Of a stretch of DNA of 64,000 nt, positions 27,845 through 37,354 are shown piece by piece. The DNA comes from Tritrichomonas foetus. Lineage: Eukaryota; Parabasalia; Tritrichomonadida; Tritrichomonadidae. Location of the stretch: the NCBI GenBank assembly GCA_001839685.1, contig MLAK01001215.1, forward strand, positions 68,676 to 132,675. The letters run 5' to 3'. The stretch's first letter is position 1; each line of letters begins with the position of its first letter. A model generated the notes under the pieces. It ran no database searches and had not been told where the DNA came from. It saw nothing but the letters and a program-made list of their open reading frames with translations. Both the position numbers and the translations under genes were made by a program.

Positions 27845-28504
27845 ATGGTATTAAAGACACTACTTTCTTATCCAAACATTGATATTAATGCCCAAGATGA
27901 AATGGGAAGAACACCATTGCATAGAATGGTTGAAGGTAAACCAATGGATGGTGTTGACACTTTCCTTTCAGCAAAAGGTCTAGATTTCAATGCACAAGAT
28001 GTTAATGGTGAAACTCCCCTTCATCTTGCAGCTAAGTGTAATTATCCAGAATATATCACCAAACTCCTTTCACAAAAAGGAATAGTTTTAAACGCAGTTG
28101 ATAATAATGGACAAACTGCTTTACACAAAGCAGCAGCAAGTCCTACATATGATTCTATTAAACTATTACTAGGTCATGGAATCGACATTAACGCACAAGA
28201 TTCTAAAGGTGTTACTGCATTACACATTGCAACAAAGGCGAAAGAGTCAGTCGTCGTGCAGGCGATCCTCAAAGAGCCGCATGTTGATTTAACTCTTGTT
28301 GATGATGCCAAACAAACTGCGCTTCACTGGGCAGCCAAGCATGGAAACTTTAATATAATTAAAGCAATTTTAGCAGCAGGAGGAAATCCAAACGCAAAGG
28401 ATAAAACCGGAAAACTACCTGTTGACTTGTTACCGAAAAAAGACAAATTTAGAAATGAAAAATTGTTTAGATCTGGACCACCAGTTTCACGTGGACGCAA
28501 ATAA
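27845..28504 (+). CDS. Ankyrin-repeat protein, 3' part
   Basis: This 219-codon frame (open from 27809 without an ATG before 27845) holds six more ankyrin repeats (TPLHRMVE, TPLHLAAKCN, TALHKAAASP, TALHIATKAK, TALHWAAKHG) and a short basic C-terminal tail ending PPVSRGRK. Spacing between repeats continues exactly from the upstream frame once the 20-base insertion is ignored. The two frames are therefore parts of one gene of about 840 residues. Codon use matches the upstream part and the frame has no other damage, so if it is a pseudogene the break is recent. Independent translation from ATG 27845 is possible but there is no promoter-like spacing for it. Confidence 0.8.
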   Translation: MVLKTLLSYPNIDINAQDEMGRTPLHRMVEGKPMDGVDTFLSAKGLDFNAQDVNGETPLHLAAKCNYPEYITKLLSQKGIVLNAVDNNGQTALHKAAASPTYDSIKLLLGHGIDINAQDSKGVTALHIATKAKESVVVQAILKEPHVDLTLVDDAKQTALHWAAKHGNFNIIKAILAAGGNPNAKDKTGKLPVDLLPKKDKFRNEKLFRSGPPVSRGRK

Positions 28505-28855
28505 AATATTTTTACTTCGTTTAATAGCATTCTCTTTGACAATTAATTATAATTTTTAAAGAATAGTTTTTATGCAATAAGTATCTTCAATGGAAATATT
28601 ATTATTTAAAAAAAAGTATTGATTGTTTTCTATTTGTAATAGTTTTTGATCTCTATAATCATATTACAGTAGAACTAAAATATATATTCATAATGTTTCG
28701 GAAATGAAGGTGGTGATTTTTTTCAGTTTAATTTTGGTCGATCCAACTGTGACTTTTACACCTTATATTTTCACTATAACCGAACATCAAAATGAGAGTG
28801 AAGTGAGGTGAGATAGGAAAGAAGAGGTGAATTGAAGCCCAAATTATAAAAAGTT
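28505..28855. other. Intergenic, nothing recognised
   Basis: This 351-base AT-rich spacer lies between two plus-strand genes. A purine-rich stretch GAGAGTGAAGTGAGGTGAGATAG (about 28794-28816) precedes the membrane-protein start. TATAACCGAACA (28772-28783) is a weak Myb-like core. No gene is seen. Confidence 0.4.
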
Positions 28856-29716
28856 ATGCTTCTCACTACTTTTGTATTTTTAGGGGCATCTTACATTTCT
28901 TTTCCAGAGCGTGTCCAAACCCAAACATTTAGTGGCAAATCTGGGGAACAACTCGAAATATTTACGCCGAGTATTCATTTTGTCGCCGCCGTCACATATT
29001 TTGATCCACAGAAAACGTCTATCTTCGTCGCTTCTCCATCGCAAAGTCCTCTCGAAAACATCGGATCAGATCGCGCCTTTTATTTTCCATATGGAAATTC
29101 AAAAATCGTTTTAAATTTCATCAAAGACTCCGAAGTCGTAATTAATTTTGCTGCAATTCCCAGCACAGCCTGTAGAAGCGGCATCGAGGTCATCATTAAC
29201 GAATCTCACAAATTGGATATCGTTGCGAGTGAAAATCTTGTTGATCGATGCTACTTTTTTGCATATCCGTCCGACAAGCACAGATTTAAGGTTGTCGAAA
29301 ACCGGCTCAAGCAGGGAACGAAACTCTGCACATTTCATGATTATGTCAATGACAATCCTTATTCGTGCTACACGGTTGGCAGCAGCACAAGCACAGCTTA
29401 TGAGCCTGGTGGCGGATCTTCGGCCCCGTGGATTTTCAGACTCACAACTGGATCTGAAACTGATATCAGCCCGACCAACTCAATTCATGTTGACCTTCTT
29501 GCGACGATAAAGAAAGAGGAATATAGACCAGTGGAACCTTTTATTGGCCAGCCAAAAAGATTTAATCAGCCAGTTGTTGATAAATACTACAAAAAGTGGT
29601 GGATCCCAGTTGTTGGAGCAATTTCGCCGCTTTTCTTGCTCATTTCGTGGGTGGTTACATTTGTGAAGCTTCTTTCAAAGAGACCAATCAACAAAGAAGA
29701 CGAAATAGCACCATGA
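28856..29716 (+). CDS. Type I membrane protein with signal peptide, unknown ectodomain
   Basis: This is a 286-residue protein. A hydrophobic signal peptide (1-14 or so) is followed by a beta-rich ectodomain of about 230 residues with six cysteines (near C106, C132, C158 and C170 among them) and few glycosylation sites. A single membrane span (about 249-270, WWIPVVGAISPLFLL...) and a short basic-then-acidic tail follow. No known fold is recognised. The GC content is higher than most of the window and codon choice is less AT-biased, which supports a well-expressed coding gene. It could be a cargo or p24-like receptor by topology, but the tail lacks the dilysine or diphenylalanine signals of p24 proteins. 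Surface or endomembrane location is inferred. Confidence 0.82.
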   Translation: MLLTTFVFLGASYISFPERVQTQTFSGKSGEQLEIFTPSIHFVAAVTYFDPQKTSIFVASPSQSPLENIGSDRAFYFPYGNSKIVLNFIKDSEVVINFAAIPSTACRSGIEVIINESHKLDIVASENLVDRCYFFAYPSDKHRFKVVENRLKQGTKLCTFHDYVNDNPYSCYTVGSSTSTAYEPGGGSSAPWIFRLTTGSETDISPTNSIHVDLLATIKKEEYRPVEPFIGQPKRFNQPVVDKYYKKWWIPVVGAISPLFLLISWVVTFVKLLSKRPINKEDEIAP

Positions 29717-31296
29717 ATAGAAATACTATTCCATTTTTGTAGCATAAAAATTTCAATGATTGACTTTTTTTATAATGTTAGAATTTAATTAGATTTATAT
29801 TCGTTTTTTCCAAATGACTTTGATTTGATTTGTGAAAAACATCAACTGTAAAAATGAGAAATGATGAGAATGTGAATTGATTTCGATTGTTTCATTCATT
29901 TCATTCACTTTTTCCTTCTACACCAAAGCATTGGAGATTCATAAAAAAATAACTCTAAATTGACTAGAATAAGAATATACTCTCAACTTGAGATAAATAA
30001 TGATTTAGAGAGAACTTTATCATAAAGAAATATATATTTTATGAATCGAAAAGAGCGTTTTTTGTTGACAAAGTCTTTTTCCGTCACTGTATTTTTCATG
30101 TCTTATTTCTAATTGTATCACCAACAAGTGGCTCATCGGGCATGAGGCTGATGTAATAGAAATCATTTATAGGTTGAAAATATCTTTTCTCCTGAAATAA
30201 TAACATATTCAAAGGTTTAATAATAAATTATACAATGATTTAGGCCAAAAACATTTCTGTCCGAGATATTCTCATGATCATTTTATAAATAAATGCAAGA
30301 AAGGGAAAATCCTTGTGAAACAAGATACAATAATATTTTTTTTATCATGGTTTCATGTTGAAATAAAGAAAACAGTTGAAATGAATTTGGATGTCGCCAT
30401 ATTTTTGTCTTTCTCTCTTTTTTTGGACTAATAAGTTAATTCCTCTGCCATCACTCCTATCTTCATAGAAGAACAAATCCCTGATTAATTTATAAGTAAT
30501 AGCATCTTGAATTGATTTATAGGAAAATCCAATACTTCCCTGCATGAATAAACACTGATTAAATTGATTTTTTCCAACTTTTTAATAATAGTATACATAC
30601 TAAAAAGAAATGTTGACTTTAGGAAAACCAGATTGATTTTAGTAAGAAACTATTTAATAAACATTCCATTACATGTGGAGAAGAATATTTTAAGGAAAAG
30701 TGTCAATTAAAAGATCGATGCAAATTAATTCATGTAAAAGTGAATATTTCCTCACTTTCCTTTTACTACCCAATAAATTAATAATATAACATTTTCTATG
30801 TTTTGGGAACGTCAAGTCAAATGTTTTGTTGTTTTTGTAAATTTCGTGAATTCATCTTTTCTCACATTATTATTATTGTCAGCTATTAAAGAACATTATT
30901 AAACACAATATAAAAATTGATTAGACAAAATATGGAGGAAATCTCCAATTCTACCAATAAATTCTGAAGGAACGAATTTATTTGAATGGAATACCGTTTA
31001 CTTAAAACAATCTTTCCTCCATTAAAACCATAATATCTTGATATTTATTGATTTTTATTTTATAAATATTGAATATTTACTATACACTATTAAATTAAAA
31101 TCAATTGATTCATACAGAAAAGCCTATAAATCACTATAAACTACATTCCATTCTCAAATCAAATGAGATGTGATTTCAAAGCCCATGCAATATTTTTGTT
31201 AGCTTTACATGAATCTCATATTCAATTTCCATACCCAAATAGAAATTCATTGTATTGAAATAGAAAACGGTCTTCACATAAGAAAAGCGTTTCCAA
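29717..31296. other. 1.6-kb intergenic region with possible gene remnants
   Basis: This is the largest gap in the window. Most of it is AT-rich with no signal. On the minus strand, 30096-30545 holds broken but protein-like frames (entry below). CTTCACATAAG (31271-31281) upstream of the next ATG fits a TCA-C-A initiator. No tRNA or snRNA signature was found by eye. Confidence 0.5.
30096..30545 (-). pseudogene. Possible degraded gene, three broken frames
   Basis: On the minus strand, 30345-30545 encodes 66 residues of which the first 50 have balanced composition (GFSYKSIQDAITYKLIRDLF, then EDRSDGRGINLL). After an AT-rich section with the fragment HENISDRNVFGLNH in another frame, 30096-30206 encodes 36 residues with RYFQPINDF and SLMPDEPLVGDTIRNKT before a stop. 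GC and amino-acid balance are above the surrounding DNA in just these patches. I read this as a decayed gene or element fragment. The family is unknown and chance frames remain possible. Confidence 0.3.
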
Positions 31297-34200
31297 ATGG
31301 ATGATTTGTCATCCAACGATTCCGAGAATCCAAATTCATACCAAATGTACACACTCAAAGAGAGGAATTCTATACTCGAACAAGAAAATCTTTCCCTTAA
31401 ATCGCAAATCGATGACGCCTTAAATATTACCGCCAAAATGGAGGCCCTTCAAGAACAGAACGCGCAGATTTCACAGGAATTACTCAATCTCAGAACAGCC
31501 AACGACAACCTAAAAGTAAGGCTCCAAATCAGTCTTCAAACGAACACAGATTTATTACAAACGATTGAAACGCAAAAGAAGAATTTAACAGACCAAATTC
31601 AGAACGAGCGAAATGCCGCCCAAATCGAAGGTGGGAAACAGAAAGAAAAATATCAAGCCCATCTCGATCAAATATTGAGCGAACTTTCTCAAGCGAAATC
31701 CGAAAATGACTCACTTCACGTGGCCGAAAAAGTTATCAATAATAAAGTTTTACGAGTTTTGGAATCAGCCGAGATGTTTTTCCACGCCAAAATATTAAAT
31801 CTTGACGATTTGTGTTCGATATTCAAGCAGCCGTTTATTGAAGTCCCCCAGGCGGTTACTTCAAATGGCCAAGGCCAAATTTCGTCTGTGGGGAATTCTG
31901 GCCCGATTTCTGAATATGAGCAAACAATTAAAAATTTAAAGAAAAGGCTAAAGAATGCCAAAAAAGAGTCCATCAAAGCGGATGAAAAATTCAAAGATTC
32001 AGAAACACTTTACAAAAGGGAAATTGCCAATTTACAAAGAAAAATTGAATTCATGGAGTCTCAGAAAATTGAATTGGAAAATGGTCATCAAAATTCAATT
32101 CATGAATTGAAGGAAAATATCTTAAATTTACAAGAGCAGTTAAATAGTGCTCGTCAACAAAATAAAGCTCAACAAAAATTGGTTTCTTCAAATAATCATA
32201 AGAAAAATAGAAATTATGCTGAACAATCTTCTTATGCACAACCAGTTTATGAACAGCCAGTAGTTTATCAACAACCAGAGAAGATCATCGAAACAAAAAG
32301 AGATAAAAATGATGAAATTCAAATCGAAAACCTGTCGAGTCAAGTCGCTGAATTGACAACCCAACTCAAAATTAATAAAGAAAAAGCAAATGATTATCAA
32401 ACTCAATTCAAAAATACAGAACGTGAATTACAAGACTGTCAATCTAAATTGAATAAACTTCAAAACGAATATAATTCAATTCAAATTGTTCATCGTGAAT
32501 CACAAGCTGAAATTGAATCACTTAGAAAAGCTCTCCATGAGAGGCAGGTTAATTTCAATCCAAAAGATGCCAAAATCATCATAAATGAATCGCCTGATAA
32601 AAAATTGCTCGCAAAGAAGGATGCCACTATAAATGAGCTTCAAAATGACCTCCATAAAAAAGATGTAGAAAATGAAGAACTCAACACAAAAATCCGTGAT
32701 CTTGAATCAGCAATTTACCATAAAGAAGATGAACTTAAAAAGTTTAAACAGGAATATGATGATTATGTTTACAGAAATGAAAGTAAAACAAAAATTACTG
32801 CAGACGATATTCTACCACCTGGATCGTTTAGATATTCAAGTTTTTCACCACATTTAATGTGCGAAATAGATAAAATTGCAATGAATTCATCTCTTCAGCC
32901 TGCTTCTAAAATTGAACATTGCTTCAAAGTGATTGAAACCCATTTTAAAGCTCAAATTCAAGAACTACAAAGAGTCTTACATGAATCGACAAATGAAATC
33001 GGAAATTTACGTTCAAGTATTCGACAATTATTGACTGATGCTTCAATTACATTAACTAGTTCACCTATACCAACTGATACAGAATTATATAATGCTATTG
33101 ATTGCATGAAAGCAATTGTTAATGATTTCAATTTGAACCATATTCGTGTTTGTCGAGAAAGAGAGCAATTCCAAGCAATTATCGCACAAGTTTCTAACAT
33201 ATTAGAAGCCGATGACGTTGTTTGTAAAGCCGATATTGTTAAAAAGCAATTAATTCAACTTACCAAACGTCTTCTTTCAATGAGACGAAAGTACAAAGCT
33301 TTGTCTAATGATCATGAAGCACTTACAAATAAACTCAAATTTGAATCAGAGCAGTTAAACAGTGATTTAGAAACATATAAAACTAAATGTAATCAATATG
33401 AAGCTAAAATCAACAGTCAAAATGAAACGATCAAGAAATTGAATTTGACGACAAAAAGTCTTCAAAATGAGTTGAATTATGCAAAAGAGGCGAAGAAGGA
33501 ATTAGAGGAGTCATTAAAAGAAGCAACAGAAAATGAACTTGGATACATGAATAAAAAGTTTAAAGAAGTTGAAACTCAATTTAATTCACAAATTAATACA
33601 CTTCAAGATCAATTAAATCACATACAAGAAGAAAATTCATCTTTACAGTCAACAATAAACAGCTTAGAAAATGTAAATCGTACCAATAATTCGAGAATTA
33701 ATAATTTACTTTCTGAAAAAGAAGAAATGATTCGTGAAAATAATGAAAATATTCAAGAAATCACTTCAAAATTCGAACAAGAAAGAAATTCTTTGAAAAA
33801 AACATTCGAGCAAACAATTACAGAGCTTAAAAAACATAATGATAAATGTAGAGAAGATGTTGAGCAACTTTCTAAATCTTTATCATCGAAAGATGAATCA
33901 ATCAACGAACTTCAAAAAACTGTTAAAATGCTAACAATTTCCAAAGCAAAGATCTCTAATGAAGCTCGTTCTTTAAGCGAACAAATTGGAAGGGAAAAGA
34001 AGCTTGCAGAAGCTACGGCAAAATCACAAATATGCGCTATAGAGACAAAATATAAAGAAAAAATAGAAAACTTAAAGAATCAATCAACAGAAGAACAACA
34101 AAAGATGGTGCTTTATGTTGTCGATGCTTTTAGAAGCATATTTAGCGGATTTGTTGGAAGAGTTGAAGACAGATCTTTCAGAACCCTTGTTGACAGAATC

Positions 34201-34314
34201 AGAGATCAGTATGGAAGACTTCAAGAATCAGATGTTGCGATTAGACGAATGCTGAATGCACAAGATAGACAAACTACTCAAGATGCTGTTGCACAATTGT
34301 TAATGAATCATTAA
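31297..34314 (+). CDS. Long coiled-coil protein, unknown
   Basis: This is a 1005-residue protein. Residues about 18-140 and 200-495 are continuous heptad-type coiled coil (K/E/Q/L/N), interrupted at about 305-330 by a Gln/Tyr/Pro-rich stretch. A globular helical break lies at about 503-560 (LPPGSFRYSSFSPHLMCEID), which is the most conserved-looking part, followed by a mixed helical region to about 690. A second coiled coil runs about 690-935, and a compact helical C-terminal segment covers about 940-1005. Two coils around a central globular module suggest a cytoskeletal, Golgi-tether or basal-body protein, but no named family is recognised. The 5' third is richer in CpG than the rest. The start is the first ATG. 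Confidence 0.88.
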   Translation: MDDLSSNDSENPNSYQMYTLKERNSILEQENLSLKSQIDDALNITAKMEALQEQNAQISQELLNLRTANDNLKVRLQISLQTNTDLLQTIETQKKNLTDQIQNERNAAQIEGGKQKEKYQAHLDQILSELSQAKSENDSLHVAEKVINNKVLRVLESAEMFFHAKILNLDDLCSIFKQPFIEVPQAVTSNGQGQISSVGNSGPISEYEQTIKNLKKRLKNAKKESIKADEKFKDSETLYKREIANLQRKIEFMESQKIELENGHQNSIHELKENILNLQEQLNSARQQNKAQQKLVSSNNHKKNRNYAEQSSYAQPVYEQPVVYQQPEKIIETKRDKNDEIQIENLSSQVAELTTQLKINKEKANDYQTQFKNTERELQDCQSKLNKLQNEYNSIQIVHRESQAEIESLRKALHERQVNFNPKDAKIIINESPDKKLLAKKDATINELQNDLHKKDVENEELNTKIRDLESAIYHKEDELKKFKQEYDDYVYRNESKTKITADDILPPGSFRYSSFSPHLMCEIDKIAMNSSLQPASKIEHCFKVIETHFKAQIQELQRVLHESTNEIGNLRSSIRQLLTDASITLTSSPIPTDTELYNAIDCMKAIVNDFNLNHIRVCREREQFQAIIAQVSNILEADDVVCKADIVKKQLIQLTKRLLSMRRKYKALSNDHEALTNKLKFESEQLNSDLETYKTKCNQYEAKINSQNETIKKLNLTTKSLQNELNYAKEAKKELEESLKEATENELGYMNKKFKEVETQFNSQINTLQDQLNHIQEENSSLQSTINSLENVNRTNNSRINNLLSEKEEMIRENNENIQEITSKFEQERNSLKKTFEQTITELKKHNDKCREDVEQLSKSLSSKDESINELQKTVKMLTISKAKISNEARSLSEQIGREKKLAEATAKSQICAIETKYKEKIENLKNQSTEEQQKMVLYVVDAFRSIFSGFVGRVEDRSFRTLVDRIRDQYGRLQESDVAIRRMLNAQDRQTTQDAVAQLLMNH

Positions 34315-34615
34315 ATATTTGTTCATATCAATTTTTTCACTTTTTTTATTTGCTTTGACTACAATTTTATCATTAGTATTTATAGAACTATTATTTTTAT
34401 GATATATAGAAAGTTGCTAGTATATACTTTCGTTCTATCATTTTAAAAAACAATGTAGAAAGAATAAAGATGACAATTTCACCTGAAAAATAAATTAGAT
34501 ATAGATACAAGAAATAAAATCATTTTTCAATGAACTAATTAATTGGTTCTGGATTTCATAGTAATTGTTTATTTTCCGTGGGATATGAATAAAATATATA
34601 CATATACAAATAACA
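34315..34615. other. Convergent intergenic region, nothing firm
   Basis: This 301-base AT-rich spacer lies between the coiled-coil gene and the convergent kinase gene. It has short T runs (34333-34348) but no strong inverted repeat. Confidence 0.4.
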
Positions 34616-36043
34616 TTAATCATCAGAGAATCGCGAATCATATAAACCATTTTCGGTTTCATATTTATCCAAAAATGTGTGAATATTTTGTGCATTGAAT
34701 TTATAAACGCTTGCCAAACTCCTGAAATCATGGCATGCAATATCTGTGACGTATTCTTCTTCGTTCGTTTTCGCCGCCATTTCTAAGTAAATGTTGAAGG
34801 CTTCTTCAACATTAGGCTCGGTATCAATTCCCATTGCAAGTGCGAGCGCATAAATTTTTTTGGCAAAGAAAATATTTTTATCTGCGGCCTTTTTAATATT
34901 CTCGAAAGTTCCATCTTTAGGTATCTTAGTCATCAGATTACCAGGCGCACTTTCGAATGAATCAAGATACATTTTATATTTTTTGAATCTCGCTTGTTGA
35001 TCTTCATCAAACTCATCGTTAACTATATTTTCGATTGTTTCATTAATTTGAGCGAAAGTTGGCCTCTCGTTTGGTGATTTCCAACAGTCCTCGGTTAGCC
35101 TGACAAAAGAGAGATATTTTGGATCGATGTCTGAAGGAATCGTCGGTCTCCCAATTTTCTGAATCGACTCGTTACTCATTCGAGGAAAGTTTTGCGCTTC
35201 TTCAGAAAGCCCGCAATCCAAAAATGGAACTTTTAAGGTCAGCATTGCAAAAACAGTAGAGCCAAATGAATAAACTGTTGCTGAAGAGTTGTAATGTCCA
35301 TTATTACAGAGTTGTTCAGGTGGTGAATAATATCTGGTGCCGACGATGGTATTATTTGTGCCAGAGTTCTCCTCTTTTACTGTTTCGAAATCGCATAGAA
35401 TTGGCTGTAATTTGTGATTGAGTAAAACATTATGCGGTTTTAAATCGCGATAAATATAATTCCGCTCATTTGGCTGATTCAAAAAATTCAAGAATCTGGC
35501 AATTCCGTAGATCACGATAACTTTCTGAGTGAAATCCCACTTTTTGACTGGATTTCCGGTTTCTTCTTGAACGAGAACATCAAATAATGAGCCGCCTGAA
35601 ATAAGATCAAGAGCGATAACTTTTTCACCACTAATGAGGTCAGGTAATTGTGGGGCTGGATATCTTTGAACCATGGCAGGATGGCGAAGATTGTCCAAGG
35701 CTTGGGCTTCTCGCGAAATTTCTCTCCTTCGATGAAAATCGGTAAAAGACGACGTGTAAATTTTACAAACTTGATATTCGTATGCTTTGTTGTAAAAAAA
35801 CATGATCGTAGACCTGGAACTAGCGGCAGTGATAATGTATTTGTCAGCGAAATTCATTTTAATGATTTGACCATAACTTTGACCTATGTTCACAAATTTT
35901 GGGTATCGGATTTTTACACCGCACTTTTCAAAATTTTCCAAATCATATAATTGTAATGATCCCAAAAAAAGTTTAACTTTTTGAATTGGAAAGTGATGTG
36001 GATATGTTAATGAATGAAAGGTTAACCGAATGAAAAATGTCAT
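34616..36043 (-). CDS. Divergent protein kinase with C-terminal Sel1-like repeats
   Basis: This is a 475-residue protein. The kinase domain spans about 35-342 with Lys94 (VCK), YRDLKPHN with Asp200 and a SPPEQ motif (240-244) in place of APE. The DFG motif is CDFE (217-220), so the glycine is lost. The glycine-rich loop is unrecognisable, and the subdomain IX aspartate is replaced in ATVYSFG. Lys and both catalytic aspartates remain, so activity is uncertain rather than excluded. Residues about 380-425 form one or two Sel1-like helical repeats (ENIKKAADKN, EEAFNIYLEMAAK), a kinase-Sel1 architecture common in trichomonads and amoebae. The first 25 codons contain CCTTTCATTCATT, a promoter-like string, so the true start could be downstream, although no suitable Met precedes residue 63. 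Confidence 0.85.
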   Translation of the reverse strand: MTFFIRLTFHSLTYPHHFPIQKVKLFLGSLQLYDLENFEKCGVKIRYPKFVNIGQSYGQIIKMNFADKYIITAASSRSTIMFFYNKAYEYQVCKIYTSSFTDFHRRREISREAQALDNLRHPAMVQRYPAPQLPDLISGEKVIALDLISGGSLFDVLVQEETGNPVKKWDFTQKVIVIYGIARFLNFLNQPNERNYIYRDLKPHNVLLNHKLQPILCDFETVKEENSGTNNTIVGTRYYSPPEQLCNNGHYNSSATVYSFGSTVFAMLTLKVPFLDCGLSEEAQNFPRMSNESIQKIGRPTIPSDIDPKYLSFVRLTEDCWKSPNERPTFAQINETIENIVNDEFDEDQQARFKKYKMYLDSFESAPGNLMTKIPKDGTFENIKKAADKNIFFAKKIYALALAMGIDTEPNVEEAFNIYLEMAAKTNEEEYVTDIACHDFRSLASVYKFNAQNIHTFLDKYETENGLYDSRFSDD

Positions 36044-37354
36044 GTTTGAATTCAGACGCAGCTAGTGATGCATATTTAGGACAAATAAATGATAAATACA
36101 AGCATGTTTCGATAGATATATATAATGACATCAATTCAATGATAATCGAAAAATGAATGTAATAAATTCCGGTTGAACAACACTTGTTGTGTTATATTAA
36201 CATAAAGAAAATCTACCCAAAAAGATTTTGGAAAACAAAATCGTGGGCTTAAGGATTTTTCAACGAATACATCAGGATTCTTGCGAGAAAGATTTCTCGC
36301 GATGTAAAAAGGAAAAATAAAAAACAGAGATTTGGATCGAACCTATAACACATCTCTCTTTATACTATCACTTTCCGTTAAAACAAGGCATCCAAAAAGC
36401 CGAGCTAGAAATTTTGAATATTTAAACTTTAAAGCTTTGATCAACCCAGAAATTCTATGGAATTCAATCTCTTGGCCTTTCTCCATCATTCTACATATAT
36501 ATTTCTCAATTCTCTAATTAAAATGCAAAACTTAAATCTTATAAAAGAAATTTTTAAGTGATAAAAGGAATACGAATTGTAGATTCGCATAATTATTTTT
36601 AATTCTTCCTTTACTCACAAATTATTTTATTCCAATTTACTCTGCTCTTCATATAGATAATATTAACAGAAACATCGCAATAAAAAATCATATTTTCGCG
36701 TGATGAATTTAGAAATTATCATTTTCATATTGTCTGTGGTTTAAAGAATAGATCTCTGCTATTTTTCTACATTGTGGAAAGAGTCATCTTGATTTCACAA
36801 ATATTAAATCATAATTACCAAACATATTACTTATTTCATAAATAAATATAAGATATTATATATAATGAGATAAAAAGATCGATTTTATATAATGTCAGCG
36901 TGATCTAGGTGAAGATTTTTCGATTGGATGGAAGAAAGAGATATGCTTCGTTGTAAACCGAAAACTGATTCGGCCTCCTTACATTCAATAGAAAATCAAT
37001 AAACATTCTATTCAATTTGACCCAAGAATTAATTATTATGAACGTACTATCTTTTTATTTATTTCACTTTATTTTTCGATTCTAATATTATAAATAGTAG
37101 GTTACACATATAAAATGATTTTTCATCCAAAAAAACTCTTTAATTATCAAGTGATAGTTAAAATAGTATGAGAATAAATTTCAAACGATCGGGAATTTCA
37201 ATGGACTGGTGAATATTTTCACCTATTTCATTCAATTCTACTGTTTCTTTTACTTCAATTTTCTAAGAAAAAGCTTTTTTTTTTTGAAATAATTTCCTCA
37301 TAAATAATTGCTGTGAAGTGTTAAAAAAGTGTAAAAAACTTTTATTCAATATCT
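36044..37354. other. 1.3-kb divergent intergenic region with perfect hairpin
   Basis: The region lies between the Sel1-kinase (minus) and talin-like gene (plus). GCGAGAAA-GA-TTTCTCGC (36283-36300) is a perfect 8-bp inverted repeat in otherwise AT-rich DNA, and ACAACA-CT-TGTTGT lies at 36177-36190. A 61-codon frame at 36332-36517 starts with TTG and is not called. A GGTTCGATCC string on the minus strand near 36335-36344 does not fold as a tRNA T-arm. A T10 tract (37276-37285) precedes the talin-like gene. Confidence 0.5.

Noticed and set aside
36315..36350. GGTTCGATCC on the minus strand as a tRNA T-arm
   Set aside because: Stem position 52-62 is G-A, the arms do not pair, and no A box or acceptor stem is present upstream.
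36332..36517. 61-codon plus-strand frame
   Set aside because: TTG start and no recognisable protein pattern; the local GC rise alone is not enough.
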